A stretch of DNA of 64,000 bases, taken from contig NZ_BMUC01000003.1 of NCBI RefSeq assembly GCF_014649995.1, positions 1 to 64,000 of the forward strand, written 5' to 3'. Source of the stretch: Streptomyces griseoflavus. GTDB taxonomy: Bacteria > Actinomycetota > Actinomycetes > Streptomycetales > Streptomycetaceae. Both the position numbers and the translations under genes were made by a program. Under the pieces are notes generated by a model. It saw nothing but the letters and a program-made list of their open reading frames with translations, made no database searches and was not told the DNA's origin. Shown here piece after piece: positions 53,701 through 62,042 of the stretch (its first letter is position 1; every line of letters begins with the position of its first letter).

Positions 53701-54156
53701 TCATCCGGCGTCGAGGCTCAGCACGGCGCGTACCCGCTTGCCGACCGGTACGCGTTCGACCGCCACGTCCAGCGCCAGCGCCCGGACGATCTCCAGTCCG
53801 TGCCGTCCGATCCGCTGCGGGTCACGCGGGAAGACGCGGGGCAGGGTGGCGCTGCTGTCGTAGACGGCGACGGTGACGGAGCTGTCCGTGCCCTCGAGCT
53901 CCAGGATGTACGGGCCCTCGCTGTGCCGGTCGGCGTTGGTGACCAGTTCACTGACCACCAGCAGCACCGCACCGTCCGACCGCGCGTCGATCGTGGCGCA
54001 CCACTCGGTCCTGAGCTGCTCGAGGAAGACCGCGGCGAACGCCCGCGCCTCCGCGATGCATCCCGGCTCGCCGGTGAAGTGTGCGGCCCGCCGGAGCGGC
54101 TCCACGGGTACGTCGAAACCAGTCGGTATCACTGCCCCGTCCAAGTGATAGGTCAT
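53701..54156 (-). CDS. RsbW-like ATP-binding anti-sigma regulator
   Basis: 151 residues, GHKL fold: N-box VVSELVTNADRHSEG and a G2-like GRHGLEIVRALA, with a degraded G1 (YDSSATLP). The N-terminal about 40 residues are an extension before the ATPase core. It is convergent with the SigB-like sigma factor, 24 bases apart, and has its own SigB-type promoter, so it could be that sigma's feedback inhibitor. ATG 54156. Confidence 0.85.
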   Translation of the reverse strand: MTYHLDGAVIPTGFDVPVEPLRRAAHFTGEPGCIAEARAFAAVFLEQLRTEWCATIDARSDGAVLLVVSELVTNADRHSEGPYILELEGTDSSVTVAVYDSSATLPRVFPRDPQRIGRHGLEIVRALALDVAVERVPVGKRVRAVLSLDAG

Positions 54157-54207
54157 GCGCGTTCTCTCTGCGTAGCCGGCCCGGCCGGACGATCTGCACC
54201 AGTCCTG

Positions 54208-54232
54208 GTACCCCGACTCCGGCGTCACAGTC
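54208..54232 (-). promoter_or_regulatory. SigB-type promoter ahead of RsbW-like gene
   Basis: On the minus strand GACT (54232-54229), a 15-base spacer and GGGTAC (54213-54208) fit GNNT-N15-GGGTAC. The start codon at 54156 is about 50 bases downstream. Confidence 0.45.
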
Positions 54233-54301
54233 CACCTGATCCGTGTTCGGCCCCGCCCCGCGGGGAACCCGGATTCCGCCAGGTCCTGCGGAAGGGGTGC
54301 C

Positions 54302-54880
54302 ATGAACGAGCTGACGGCGGTGCGGAGCCTGGCGACGCTGCCCGTGGTGACGCTGGGCGGCGACGCCGTGGCCCATGTGAAGGACACGGTCTTCGACCCC
54401 TCCGCCCGGGGGATCGCGAGCTTCACGCTGACCGGGCGGACCCTCCTGTCGGGGCCCCTGCCACGGGACCTGCCCTGGCCGGCGGTGCACTGTCTGGGCC
54501 GGGACGCGGTCATGGTGCGGGACGCGGGGGCGCTGTGCGACCTTCCGCTGTCGGTGGTGCGCCGCGACACGGTGCGCGGACGGCTGCTCGGGGCTCAGGT
54601 GCTGACCGACGAGGGCGAGGCGGTGGGGACGGTGCTCGACGTGCTGGTCGAGGGCGGTACCAGCGGCCGGCTCGTGGCCTTCCGGCTGGCGGCCCGGCGG
54701 GACCTGGTGCACGGTTCCCGGCACCGCCGGCACGGGGTGTACGTGCCGCGGGGCGAGGTGTCGGGCGTCAGCGGCCGGACGCTGGTGATCCCGGCGCACG
54801 CGACGACGTACGTCACCGACGACGTGCCCGCCTTCACCGCCCGCGTCGGTGCCCGGCACGGCAGGGGTGCGGCGCGGTGA
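54302..54880 (+). CDS. PRC-barrel domain protein
   Basis: 192 residues with two PRC-barrel-like halves (VVTLGGDAVAHVKDTVFDPSARGIASFTL and GAQVLTDEGEAVGTVLDVLVEGGTSGRLVAFRLA). PRC barrels bind RNA (as in RimM) or assemble photosynthetic and division proteins; here the role is unknown. Its stop overlaps the next start (GTGATG), so the two PRC genes are co-translated. Confidence 0.83.
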   Translation: MNELTAVRSLATLPVVTLGGDAVAHVKDTVFDPSARGIASFTLTGRTLLSGPLPRDLPWPAVHCLGRDAVMVRDAGALCDLPLSVVRRDTVRGRLLGAQVLTDEGEAVGTVLDVLVEGGTSGRLVAFRLAARRDLVHGSRHRRHGVYVPRGEVSGVSGRTLVIPAHATTYVTDDVPAFTARVGARHGRGAAR

Positions 54881-55311
54881 TGCTGTTCTCCCGGGTGCGG
54901 GGGCTGCCGGTGCTGACCCCGGGCGACGCGGGCCGGGTCGGCGTGGTGCGGGCACTGACCGTCGGCGCGGCGCCCTGGCGTGTGGCGTCCGTCCGGATCG
55001 CGCGCGGGCGGCTGCGCCGGGACGCGGTGGTGGCCTGGAGCGCGCTGGGCGCCGCCGGACCGGACCTGCTGACAGCCCGCTCGGCCGAGGACTCCGATCC
55101 GGTACCGGCTCATCACGAACTGGTGGGGAGCCGCGTGCTCACGGAGTGCGGTGAGGAGCGCGGCACGGTGCTCGACGCGGCGTTCGACCCGCTCACCGGG
55201 CGCATCGAGGCGGTGCTGACGACGTCCGGCGAGCTGACGCCCGACCGTCTGCTGGGTCTCGGGGACCACGCCCTGGTCGTGCGCACCGGGTCGGGCCGGC
55301 CGCCGGGCTGA
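54880..55311 (+). CDS. PRC-barrel domain protein
   Basis: 143 residues with two short PRC-like repeats (FSRVRGLPVLTPGDAGRVGVVRALTVG and GSRVLTECGEERGTVLDAAFDPLTGRIEAVL). It overlaps the preceding PRC gene by one base at ATG 54880, with GTG 54877 as an alternative. Possible partner of that protein; function unknown. Confidence 0.8.
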   Translation: MLFSRVRGLPVLTPGDAGRVGVVRALTVGAAPWRVASVRIARGRLRRDAVVAWSALGAAGPDLLTARSAEDSDPVPAHHELVGSRVLTECGEERGTVLDAAFDPLTGRIEAVLTTSGELTPDRLLGLGDHALVVRTGSGRPPG

Positions 55312-55369
55312 GGCGCGCGGACGGACCTCCCGGCAGGCGGCGCCGACCCGCGCTGTTTAGCGTGCACAC

Positions 55370-56644
55370 GTGAGCGCACGCACCTCTTCCGGCCCGGTGG
55401 TCTCCCGCCACGGCTGGGCGCACGCCCTGGTCACGGTTCTCGGCGCGCTGGCCGCCATGGGTGCGGTGGCCGCGCTCGGGCTGTGGGCGGCCGGTGCCGC
55501 GGACCTTCCGGGCGGTGCCTTTCCCCAGGTGCTCGCGGCGACCCTGGTGACGGCCGTCGGCGGCACGGTGCGGCTCTCCGGGGACGCCGGCGGACTCGCC
55601 GGCACGGAGGGCGGTCTGTCCGTCGTCCCGCTGTCCGTCACCCTCACGGGGGCGCTGGCCGTCGGCTGGGGGTTCCTGCGTCCGCTGCGTCACCGGGCGG
55701 TCGCCGGGGCGCCCGAGCTGGGCTGGTGGGCGGCGCGGATCGCCGTGCTGTGGCTGCTCGCGCTCGTCGGTCTGGCGCTCGCCGCACGGCACACCTTCGA
55801 GATCCCGCTCGGGGACGGACCGCTGGGGGACCTCGGTGAGCTGTTCGGGTTCCGGCCGGTGGTCGGCTTCGCCGCCGACGTGCCGCTGACCGCCCTGATC
55901 GGTCTGGTGTGGCTGGCGGGGGTGCTGCTCGTGGCGTTGATGGTGTCCCGCGGCGCGCCGCTGCCGGCGGAGCTGCTGCGCGTGCAGGCGTCGGTCCGTC
56001 CCGCGGCGCTCGCGATGGTGCGGCTGCTGCTCGCCACGGTCGTGATCGCTCTCGTCGTGGCGCTGGTCGTGGCCGCCACCCGGGGCCACCCGGTCGAGAC
56101 GTTCGCCGTGATCCTGCTCGGGCTGCCCAACGTGGCCTGGCCGGCGCTGACCGTCGGGCTCGGTGCCACCTGGGAGGGCAGGGTGGAGGGCCCGTTCGGG
56201 CTGCCGATGCCGCACGTCCTCGACGAGGTGCTGCGCACCCCGGACCTCTCCGAGGTGAACCTGGGCACGCTCGTCGAGCAGGGCGGGGCGCAGTGGTGGT
56301 GGCTGCTGGCGGCGGACGCGGTGCTGCTGCCGGCCGCCGCGTTCGTGATGGCGGCCCTGTCCCCCGCGCGCGTCCGGGTGTGGCAGCACGCCGTGCGCCT
56401 GGCGGTGGCACTGGCGCTCACGGTGCTGATGATCTGCCTCACGGCCCGGATCTCCGCGCGGATCGGCCTGTCCGTGCTCGGCATCGGAGACCTGGGCGAG
56501 GGATTCTCCGGGGAGGTCGTACTGGCGCCGCGGCTGTGGAGCGCCCTGGGACTGGCCCTGCTGTGGGGGCCGGCCGCCGGGTTCGTGGGAGCGGCGGCGG
56601 CACGCGCGGTGCGCCGGCGGGGCGGCGGGGCGGCGGACCGCTGA
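55370..56644 (+). CDS. Streptophobe-family membrane protein
   Basis: 424 residues, about ten transmembrane helices starting AHALVTVLGALAAMGAVAALGLW, then long periplasmic loops (about 160-180 and 270-320). The sequence matches the streptomycete 'streptophobe' integral membrane family, of unknown function. GTG 55370 has no clear Shine-Dalgarno; TTTAGC lies 16 bases ahead as a possible -10 for a leaderless start. Confidence 0.8.
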   Translation: MSARTSSGPVVSRHGWAHALVTVLGALAAMGAVAALGLWAAGAADLPGGAFPQVLAATLVTAVGGTVRLSGDAGGLAGTEGGLSVVPLSVTLTGALAVGWGFLRPLRHRAVAGAPELGWWAARIAVLWLLALVGLALAARHTFEIPLGDGPLGDLGELFGFRPVVGFAADVPLTALIGLVWLAGVLLVALMVSRGAPLPAELLRVQASVRPAALAMVRLLLATVVIALVVALVVAATRGHPVETFAVILLGLPNVAWPALTVGLGATWEGRVEGPFGLPMPHVLDEVLRTPDLSEVNLGTLVEQGGAQWWWLLAADAVLLPAAAFVMAALSPARVRVWQHAVRLAVALALTVLMICLTARISARIGLSVLGIGDLGEGFSGEVVLAPRLWSALGLALLWGPAAGFVGAAAARAVRRRGGGAADR

Positions 56645-56706
56645 ACCGCTCCCCGGGCGGTGCGGGGACCGGTCGGGCGACCGGAGCGGCGGGGCCGGAG
56701 CCCGTC

Positions 56707-57117
56707 TCAGGCGACCGGGACGCCGAGCGCGCGGGCGGCGCGCTGCATGCGCAGGGCGTCCACGGATTCGGCCAGCAACTCGTACTCGGTGGTCTCGTCC
56801 CCCGTGGCCAGCCGCACCAGGCGTCCGGCGGCGAGTGCCTCGGCCACCTCCTCCTGCCGCACCACGTCACCGCACCAGGCACGCAGCACGGCGGGTACGT
56901 CGGGCACGCCGTCGGGGACGGGGACGAGCGCGCCCGGCGGTAAGTGCTCGGCGTCCGGGCACGGGTCGAGCCGCTCGGCGATCCAGGAGGCACGGTCGCG
57001 CAGCCACCAGAGGGCCAGGGCCAGGGTGGGCGCGCGGTAGGTGCCCAGGGGCACGCCGATGCGCCGTCCGTCGCAGACTCCGTATGCCGTGACGTGGCAC
57101 AGGAATTCGTCGTGCAC
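56707..57117 (-). CDS. Hypothetical protein
   Basis: 136 residues, mostly helical, with conserved-looking Trp residues (ALWWLRDRASWIAERL) and a C-terminal segment YELLAESVDALRMQRAARALGVPVA. No signal peptide, membrane helix or catalytic motif. Family not recognised. GTG 57117 follows GGGGAGGG, a good Shine-Dalgarno, which supports the call. Confidence 0.7.
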   Translation of the reverse strand: MHDEFLCHVTAYGVCDGRRIGVPLGTYRAPTLALALWWLRDRASWIAERLDPCPDAEHLPPGALVPVPDGVPDVPAVLRAWCGDVVRQEEVAEALAAGRLVRLATGDETTEYELLAESVDALRMQRAARALGVPVA

Positions 57118-57484
57118 GTTCCCTCCCCCGCTGCGTCGCGGGCCTGCCGGTACGGGCCGGCTGCCCGCCCCTGGGGCTCGCGTGCTGTGCGTGAGGGCGC
57201 CGTCGCGCGGTGTGAAGCGCTCTCCTTGTCGAGTATGTTCACGGCTGAATCACTGTCACCATGGGTTTCCGGCCAGTCTCTTGGCATATTCACGGCCATC
57301 TCTGGCCGAAACGATGCGTCCCGTGGCCGACGGTGCGCATGACCCGACCGGCGCTCCGGACCGGCGCCGGGCCCGGTGCGCATGACCCCGCGGGTGATCG
57401 ACCGCGGCCACCGGCCGGGGGCTGTGTGTGCGTACCGGGTCACCGGGACCCGGTCCACACACCACGACGCCAGGGGGCCTTTCG
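57118..57484. other. Intergenic interval with divergent regulatory sequence
   Basis: About 370 bases between two divergent genes. On the minus strand GTGACA-N16-CATACT (57259-57232) looks like a principal-sigma promoter about 108 bases ahead of the hypothetical gene. TGTTCACGGC and TATTCACGGC occur as a direct repeat about 50 bases apart near 57236-57294. The right half is GC-rich with short palindromes; nothing else was recognised. Confidence 0.35.
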
Positions 57485-57868
57485 ATGAGCGCGCACACCC
57501 ACGACTACGACGCCGTCGTCGCCCGCTGCTTCGAGGCCTGGAACGCCGACGGCGGCGAGGCGCGCGCCAAGGCGGTCGCCGAGGCAGGGACGGCCGACGG
57601 CCGCCGCACCGGCCCGGTGGCCGACGCCACCGGCCACGAGGCGGTCACGGCGGTGATCACCTCCGCGCGGGAGCAGTTCCCCGGTTTCGCCTTCCGGCTC
57701 CTCGGCGCCGTCGACGGGCACCACGACACCGCGCGCTTCTCCTGGGAGCTGGTGGGCGAGGCGGACGGTTCGGCCCCCGTCGCCGGATCCGATGTGCTCA
57801 CTCTCGGCCCCGGGGGCCGGATCCGTGCCGTGTACGGCTTCCTCGACCGGGTGCCCGAGAGGGCGTGA
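57485..57868 (+). CDS. SnoaL-like/NTF2-fold protein
   Basis: 127 residues of the NTF2-like/SnoaL fold (DYDAVVARCFEAWNADGGEARAKAV, FPGFAFRLLGAVDGHHDTARFSWEL, DVLTLGPGGRIRAVYGFLDR). Such proteins are small hydrolases, isomerases or ligand-binding domains; specificity unknown. An AGGGGG site precedes ATG 57485. Confidence 0.85.
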   Translation: MSAHTHDYDAVVARCFEAWNADGGEARAKAVAEAGTADGRRTGPVADATGHEAVTAVITSAREQFPGFAFRLLGAVDGHHDTARFSWELVGEADGSAPVAGSDVLTLGPGGRIRAVYGFLDRVPERA

Positions 57869-57889
57869 ATCCGGCCACCCGGTCCGTGA

Positions 57890-58882
57890 CTACGCCTTCA
57901 CGACCGCGTCGATGCGGGACAGTTCGTCCTCGGTGAAGCCGAGGTTGCGGGTGGCGGCCACGCTGTCCTCGAGCTGCTCCGGGCTGCTCGCGCCGACCAG
58001 CGCGGAGGTCAGCCGGCCGCCCCGCAGCACCCACGACAGCGCCATCTGCGCCAGCGTCTGGCCACGGGATCCGGCGATCTCGTCGAGTGCCCGCAGCCGT
58101 CCCACCAGCTCCTCGGTGAGGGCGTCGCCGTTCAGGAAGGGGCTGTCGCTCGCGGCCCTGGAGTCCTCGGGGATGCCGTCGAGGTAGCGGGCGGTGAGCA
58201 GGCCCTGTTCGAGCGGGGAGTAGGCGATTGAGCCCACTCCGAGCTCGTCCAGGGCGTCCATCAGCCCCTCGTCCTCCGGACGGCGGTCGAGCATCGAGTA
58301 GCGGGGCTGGTTGATCAGCAGCGGGGTTCCCAGTTCGCCGAGGATGCGGGCGGCCTCGCGGGTCTGCTCCGCCGAGTAGTTGGACACGCCGACGTAGAGC
58401 GCCTTGCCCTGCTGCACCGCCGAGTGCAGGGCCCCCATCGTCTCCTCCAGCGGAGTCTCCGGGTCGAAGCGGTGCGAGTAGAAGACGTCGACGTACTCCA
58501 GGCCCATCCGGCCCAGGCTCCGGTCCAGCGAGGACAGTACGGACTTGCGCGAGCCCCATTCGCCGTACGGGCCCGGCCACATCAGGTAGCCGGCCTTGGT
58601 GGAGATCACCAGCTCGTCGCGGTACGGCGCGAAGTCGGCCCGCAGCGCCTCGCCGAGGGCGGACTCGGCCGCGCCGGGCGGCGGCCCGTAGTTGTTGGCC
58701 AGGTCGAAGTGGGTGACGCCCAGGTCGAAGGCGCGGCGCAGGATGGCGCGCTGTGTCCCGGCCGGACGGTCGGGGCCGAAGTTGTGCCACAGGCCGAGCG
58801 AGAGCGCGGGGAGTTTCAGGCCGCTGCGTCCGGTGCGCCGGTAGGGCATGTCCGCGTAACGGTCGGGGTGTGCGGTGTACAA
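57890..58882 (-). CDS. Aldo/keto reductase (YghZ/Gpr-like)
   Basis: 330 residues, AKR barrel closely resembling E. coli YghZ: SGLKLPALSLGLWHNFG, THFDLANNYGPPPG, ISTKAGYLMWPGPYG and VDVFYSHRFDPETP. YghZ detoxifies methylglyoxal and related aldehydes. TTG 58882 (after GGAG) gives an N-terminus MYTAHPDRYADMPYR matching YghZ; ATG 58849 is the conservative alternative. It is divergent from a LysR-family gene, whose operator-like palindromes lie between them. Confidence 0.88.
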   Translation of the reverse strand: MYTAHPDRYADMPYRRTGRSGLKLPALSLGLWHNFGPDRPAGTQRAILRRAFDLGVTHFDLANNYGPPPGAAESALGEALRADFAPYRDELVISTKAGYLMWPGPYGEWGSRKSVLSSLDRSLGRMGLEYVDVFYSHRFDPETPLEETMGALHSAVQQGKALYVGVSNYSAEQTREAARILGELGTPLLINQPRYSMLDRRPEDEGLMDALDELGVGSIAYSPLEQGLLTARYLDGIPEDSRAASDSPFLNGDALTEELVGRLRALDEIAGSRGQTLAQMALSWVLRGGRLTSALVGASSPEQLEDSVAATRNLGFTEDELSRIDAVVKA

Positions 58883-58913
58883 CGCGACTCCAGGGGGGTT
58901 GGCACACGTCTCG

Positions 58914-58997
58914 GCGGTTCCGTCGAACCGCTCGTCCCACTCTGTCGTGACCTGCGGGCAGTGGTCCAACAGAAGAATCCGATGGAATTCAGCGGAT
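58914..58997. promoter_or_regulatory. Candidate operators between AKR and LysR genes
   Basis: Two inverted repeats: GCGGTTC-CGTC-GAACCGC (58914-58931) and ATCCG-N11-CGGAT (58977-58997), the latter spaced like a LysR box and centred on GAATTC. The second lies 14 bases before the LysR start codon, suggesting autorepression. Confidence 0.5.
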
Positions 58998-59010
58998 ACG
59001 CTTCTCAATC

Positions 59011-59895
59011 ATGGAACTGCGTCACCTCCAGCACTTCGTGGCCGTCGCCGAGGACCAGCACTTCACCCGTGCGGCGGAACGGCTGATGGTCTCCCAGTCG
59101 GGCCTGTCCGCGTCCATCCGTGCCCTGGAGCGCGAGCTGCAGACGCCGTTGTTCGTCCGGACGACCCGCAGGGTGACGCTCACCGAGGCCGGACGGGCGC
59201 TGCTCGCGGAGGCGGAGCGGATCCTGGCACAGGTGCGGGCGGCGCACGAGGCGGTGGCCGCGGTGCAGGGGGTCCTGCGCGGCACCCTGGCCCTGGGCTC
59301 GGAGCAGTGCATCGCCGGGGTGCACGTGGCGGAACTGCTCGCCGCGTTCCGGCGGCGGCACCCCGATGTGGAGATCCGGCTGCGCCAGTGGGGCTCGGCC
59401 GCGCTGGCCGAGGAGGTCGCGGCGGGCCGGCTCGACCTGGCCTTCGCCTACCGGACGGAGGCCGACCCGGAGCACCTGCGGTCGGTTCCCCTGACCAGCG
59501 AGCCGATGACCGTGCTGTGCCATCCGGGCCACCGGCTCGCCCGGGCCGGGACGCCGGTGACCCCGCGGGACCTGGCCGACGAGGTCTTCGTCGACTTCCA
59601 CCCCGACTGGGGTCCGCGCCGTGTCACCGACGCCGCCTTCACCGCCGCGGGCGTACGGCGCACGGTGGCGCTGGAGGTGAACGACGTGCACAGCCTCCTC
59701 GACCTCGTCGACGAGGACCTGGGCGTCGCGGTGGTGCCGCGGCACTTCCGGCACAAGCGCGAGGCGCTGACCGCGCTCCCGCTGAAGGACACCGACGAGG
59801 CCGCGTACGAGACGGTCGCCCTGGTGCCGTCCCCGCGGGCGGCCAGCCCGGCGGCGCGGGCGCTGATGGCCCTGCTGGACGGCGGGGGCGCGTGA
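59011..59895 (+). CDS. LysR-family transcriptional regulator
   Basis: 294 residues. Helix-turn-helix (MELRHLQHFVAVAEDQHFTRAAERLMVSQSGLSASIRALERELQ) at 1-60 and a LysR substrate domain after about 90. It is divergent from the YghZ-like reductase, the classical arrangement for LysR control. No distinct Shine-Dalgarno near ATG 59011. Effector unknown. Confidence 0.9.
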   Translation: MELRHLQHFVAVAEDQHFTRAAERLMVSQSGLSASIRALERELQTPLFVRTTRRVTLTEAGRALLAEAERILAQVRAAHEAVAAVQGVLRGTLALGSEQCIAGVHVAELLAAFRRRHPDVEIRLRQWGSAALAEEVAAGRLDLAFAYRTEADPEHLRSVPLTSEPMTVLCHPGHRLARAGTPVTPRDLADEVFVDFHPDWGPRRVTDAAFTAAGVRRTVALEVNDVHSLLDLVDEDLGVAVVPRHFRHKREALTALPLKDTDEAAYETVALVPSPRAASPAARALMALLDGGGA

Positions 59896-59922
59896 CCCGC
59901 CCGGATGCGCGAAGGTGGGGGC

Positions 59923-60438
59923 ATGCATGCCAAGGACATCCTCATCGACGGCTTCGGCCGCGTCCGGGAAGAGGTGCACGCCGCCGTCGAGGGCCTCGGC
60001 CCCGGCGAGCTGAACGCCCGGCCCGGCCCCGACGCCAACTCCGTGGCCTGGCTGGTCTGGCACCTCACCCGGGTCCAGGACGACCACGTCGCCGACGCCT
60101 TCGGCCACGAGCAGGTGTGGCTCGCCGAGGGCTGGCACGAGCGCCTCGGGCTCGGCCTGCCCCGCCATGACACCGGGTACGGGCACACCTCGGCCGAGGT
60201 CGCCAAGGTGCGGGTCGACTCCGGTGACCTGCTGACCGGCTACCACGACGCGGTGCACGAACGCACCCTGCGCGCACTGCGCGCCCTGGCCGCCAAGGAC
60301 CTGGAGCGCGTCGTCGACGAGCGCTGGGACCCCCCGGTGACGCTGGGCGTACGGCTGGTGAGCGTCGTGTCCGACGACCTGCAGCACGTCGGACAGGCCG
60401 CCTACGCCCGGGGGCTGGTGCTCAGCGCCGCGTCGTAG
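59923..60438 (+). CDS. DinB/DUF664 (mycothiol-dependent transferase-like) protein
   Basis: 171 residues of the DinB-like four-helix fold: [47 protein letters not shown], with metal-ligand histidines HLTRVQDDH and [14 protein letters not shown]. This group includes mycothiol-dependent S-transferases. ATG 59923 follows a GGTGGGGG stretch. Its 3' end overlaps the convergent adenosine deaminase gene by 37 bases. Confidence 0.88.
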   Translation: MHAKDILIDGFGRVREEVHAAVEGLGPGELNARPGPDANSVAWLVWHLTRVQDDHVADAFGHEQVWLAEGWHERLGLGLPRHDTGYGHTSAEVAKVRVDSGDLLTGYHDAVHERTLRALRALAAKDLERVVDERWDPPVTLGVRLVSVVSDDLQHVGQAAYARGLVLSAAS

Positions 60439-61499
60439 CCGGGCAGGATCACGTCCCGGATGAGGGCGTTGCGCTCGTCGAAGGGGAGGAAGGCGCTCTT
60501 CACGGCGTTCACCGTGACGGTCCGCAGGTCCTCGACGCTCCAGCCGGCCTCCTCGGCCAGCAGGGACATCTCGCGGGTCATGGTGGTGCCCGAGACGAGA
60601 CGGTTGTCGGTGTTGAGGGTGACGCGGAAGCCGAGGTTCTTCAGCGCGGTGACCGGGTGTTCGGCGATCGAGGCGGCGGCGCCGGTCTGGAGGTTGGAGG
60701 TGGGGCACATCTCCAGGGCGATCCGGCGGTCGCGGACCCAGGCGGCGACCCGGCCGAGCTTGCCGGCCGCGAGGTCGGGGATGTCCTCGGTGATGCGCAC
60801 GCCGTGCCCGATGCGCTGGGCGCCGCACACCTGGACGGCCTGGTGGATGCTGGCCAGGCCGTGGGCCTCGCCGGCGTGGATGGTGAACGGCACGTTCTCG
60901 CGGCGCAGGTGTTCGAAGGCGGCGAGGTGGTCGGCGGGCGGGAAGCCGTCCTCGGCGCCGGCGATGTCGAAGCCGACGACACCGGCGTCCCGGAAGGCGA
61001 CGGCCAGGTCGGCGGCCTCACGCACGCGGTCGAACATCCGCATGCCGCAGAGCAGGGTGCCGACCCGGACGGGGGTCCCGGCGGCCGCCGCCTTGGCCAT
61101 GCCGGCGGCGAGACCTTCCTGGACGGTCTCCACGACCTCGCCCATCGACAGCCCGCCCCGGGTGTTCAGCTCCGGGGCGTAGCGCACCTCGCCGTAGACG
61201 ACGCCGTCTTCGGCGAGGTCGAGGACGTACTCCTCGGCGGTGCGCAGCAGGCCCTCGCGGGTCTGCATCACGGCGAGGGTGTGCTCGAAGGTCGCTATGT
61301 AGCGCACCAGGTCGCCCGAGTTCGCGGCCTCGGTGTACCAGGCCGCGAGCTCGTCGGGGTCGGTGGTGGGCAGGGTGTGGCCGACCGCCTCGGCGAGCTC
61401 CACCACGGTGGCGGGGCGCAGACCGCCGTCGAGGTGGTCGTGCAGGACGGCCTTGGGGAGGCGGCGGATCACAGCGTTGTCTACGCGCGTAGCGGTCAT
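60402..61499 (-). CDS. add: Adenosine deaminase
   Basis: 365 residues. Zinc and catalytic residues: H20 and H22 (LHDHLDGGL), H208-E211 ([10 protein letters not shown]), H232 (RIGHGV) and D298 ([11 protein letters not shown]). It converts adenosine and deoxyadenosine to inosine in purine salvage. It lies 45 bases after a VOC gene on the same strand, possibly co-transcribed. The end overlaps the convergent DinB gene. Confidence 0.95.
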   Translation of the reverse strand: MTATRVDNAVIRRLPKAVLHDHLDGGLRPATVVELAEAVGHTLPTTDPDELAAWYTEAANSGDLVRYIATFEHTLAVMQTREGLLRTAEEYVLDLAEDGVVYGEVRYAPELNTRGGLSMGEVVETVQEGLAAGMAKAAAAGTPVRVGTLLCGMRMFDRVREAADLAVAFRDAGVVGFDIAGAEDGFPPADHLAAFEHLRRENVPFTIHAGEAHGLASIHQAVQVCGAQRIGHGVRITEDIPDLAAGKLGRVAAWVRDRRIALEMCPTSNLQTGAAASIAEHPVTALKNLGFRVTLNTDNRLVSGTTMTREMSLLAEEAGWSVEDLRTVTVNAVKSAFLPFDERNALIRDVILPGYDAALSTSPRA

Positions 61500-61544
61500 G
61501 GCGGGACCTTCCTTGAGCAGGCGGTGGGGAGCGACGGGAGAGGG

Positions 61545-61937
61545 TCAGGCGGAGGGCTGGAGCAGGTCCCAGCGGTTGCCGTAGAGGTCCTGGAAGACGG
61601 CGACCGAACCGTACGGCTCGTGACGCGGCTCTTCCAGGAGAGTCACGCCGGCGTCGGCCATCCGCGCGTGGTCGCGGGCGAAGTCGTCGGTGTACAGGAA
61701 GAATCCGACGCGCCCGCCGGTCTGGTCGCCGACCCTGGCCCGCTGCGCCTCCCCCTTGGCGCGGGCGAGCAGCAGTGCCGTTCCGGTGTGCGCGGCGTCC
61801 GGTTCGACGACCACCCAGCGGCTGCCGTCCGGCCGTGGCGTGTCCTCGGCGAGCCGGAACCCGAGGGCCGCGGTGAAGAAGCGGACCGCCTCGTCGTAGT
61901 CGTCGACGACGAGGGTGACCAGGGGGATGCGTCTCAT
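61545..61937 (-). CDS. VOC-family protein
   Basis: 130 residues, single VOC domain (IPLVTLVVDDYDEAVRFFTAALGFRL, DPYGNRWDL-type end LYGNRWDLLQP). Function unknown. GAGAGGT precedes ATG 61937, and a principal-sigma promoter lies upstream. It is followed by adenosine deaminase after 45 bases. Confidence 0.87.
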   Translation of the reverse strand: MRRIPLVTLVVDDYDEAVRFFTAALGFRLAEDTPRPDGSRWVVVEPDAAHTGTALLLARAKGEAQRARVGDQTGGRVGFFLYTDDFARDHARMADAGVTLLEEPRHEPYGSVAVFQDLYGNRWDLLQPSA

Positions 61938-61968
61938 CGTGACCTCTCGCAGGGGATTGACCGGAGAG

Positions 61969-61997
61969 GTTATACGTAAAACCACCGGCCGCGCCAA
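61969..61997 (-). promoter_or_regulatory. Principal-sigma promoter for VOC-add
   Basis: On the minus strand TTGGCG (61997-61992), a 17-base spacer and TATAAC (61974-61969). It is about 32 bases ahead of the VOC start codon. Confidence 0.6.
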
Positions 61998-62030
61998 TCC
62001 CGTCCCCGGGGCCGCTTCCCGGGGACGGGA
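61998..62030 (-). terminator. Terminator after PI-PLC gene
   Basis: A perfect 13-base stem (61998-62010 with 62018-62030) around a seven-base loop, just past the phospholipase stop and before the VOC promoter. Very stable, without T-tract. Confidence 0.65.
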
Positions 62031-62042
62031 CCGGCGCTCCGG

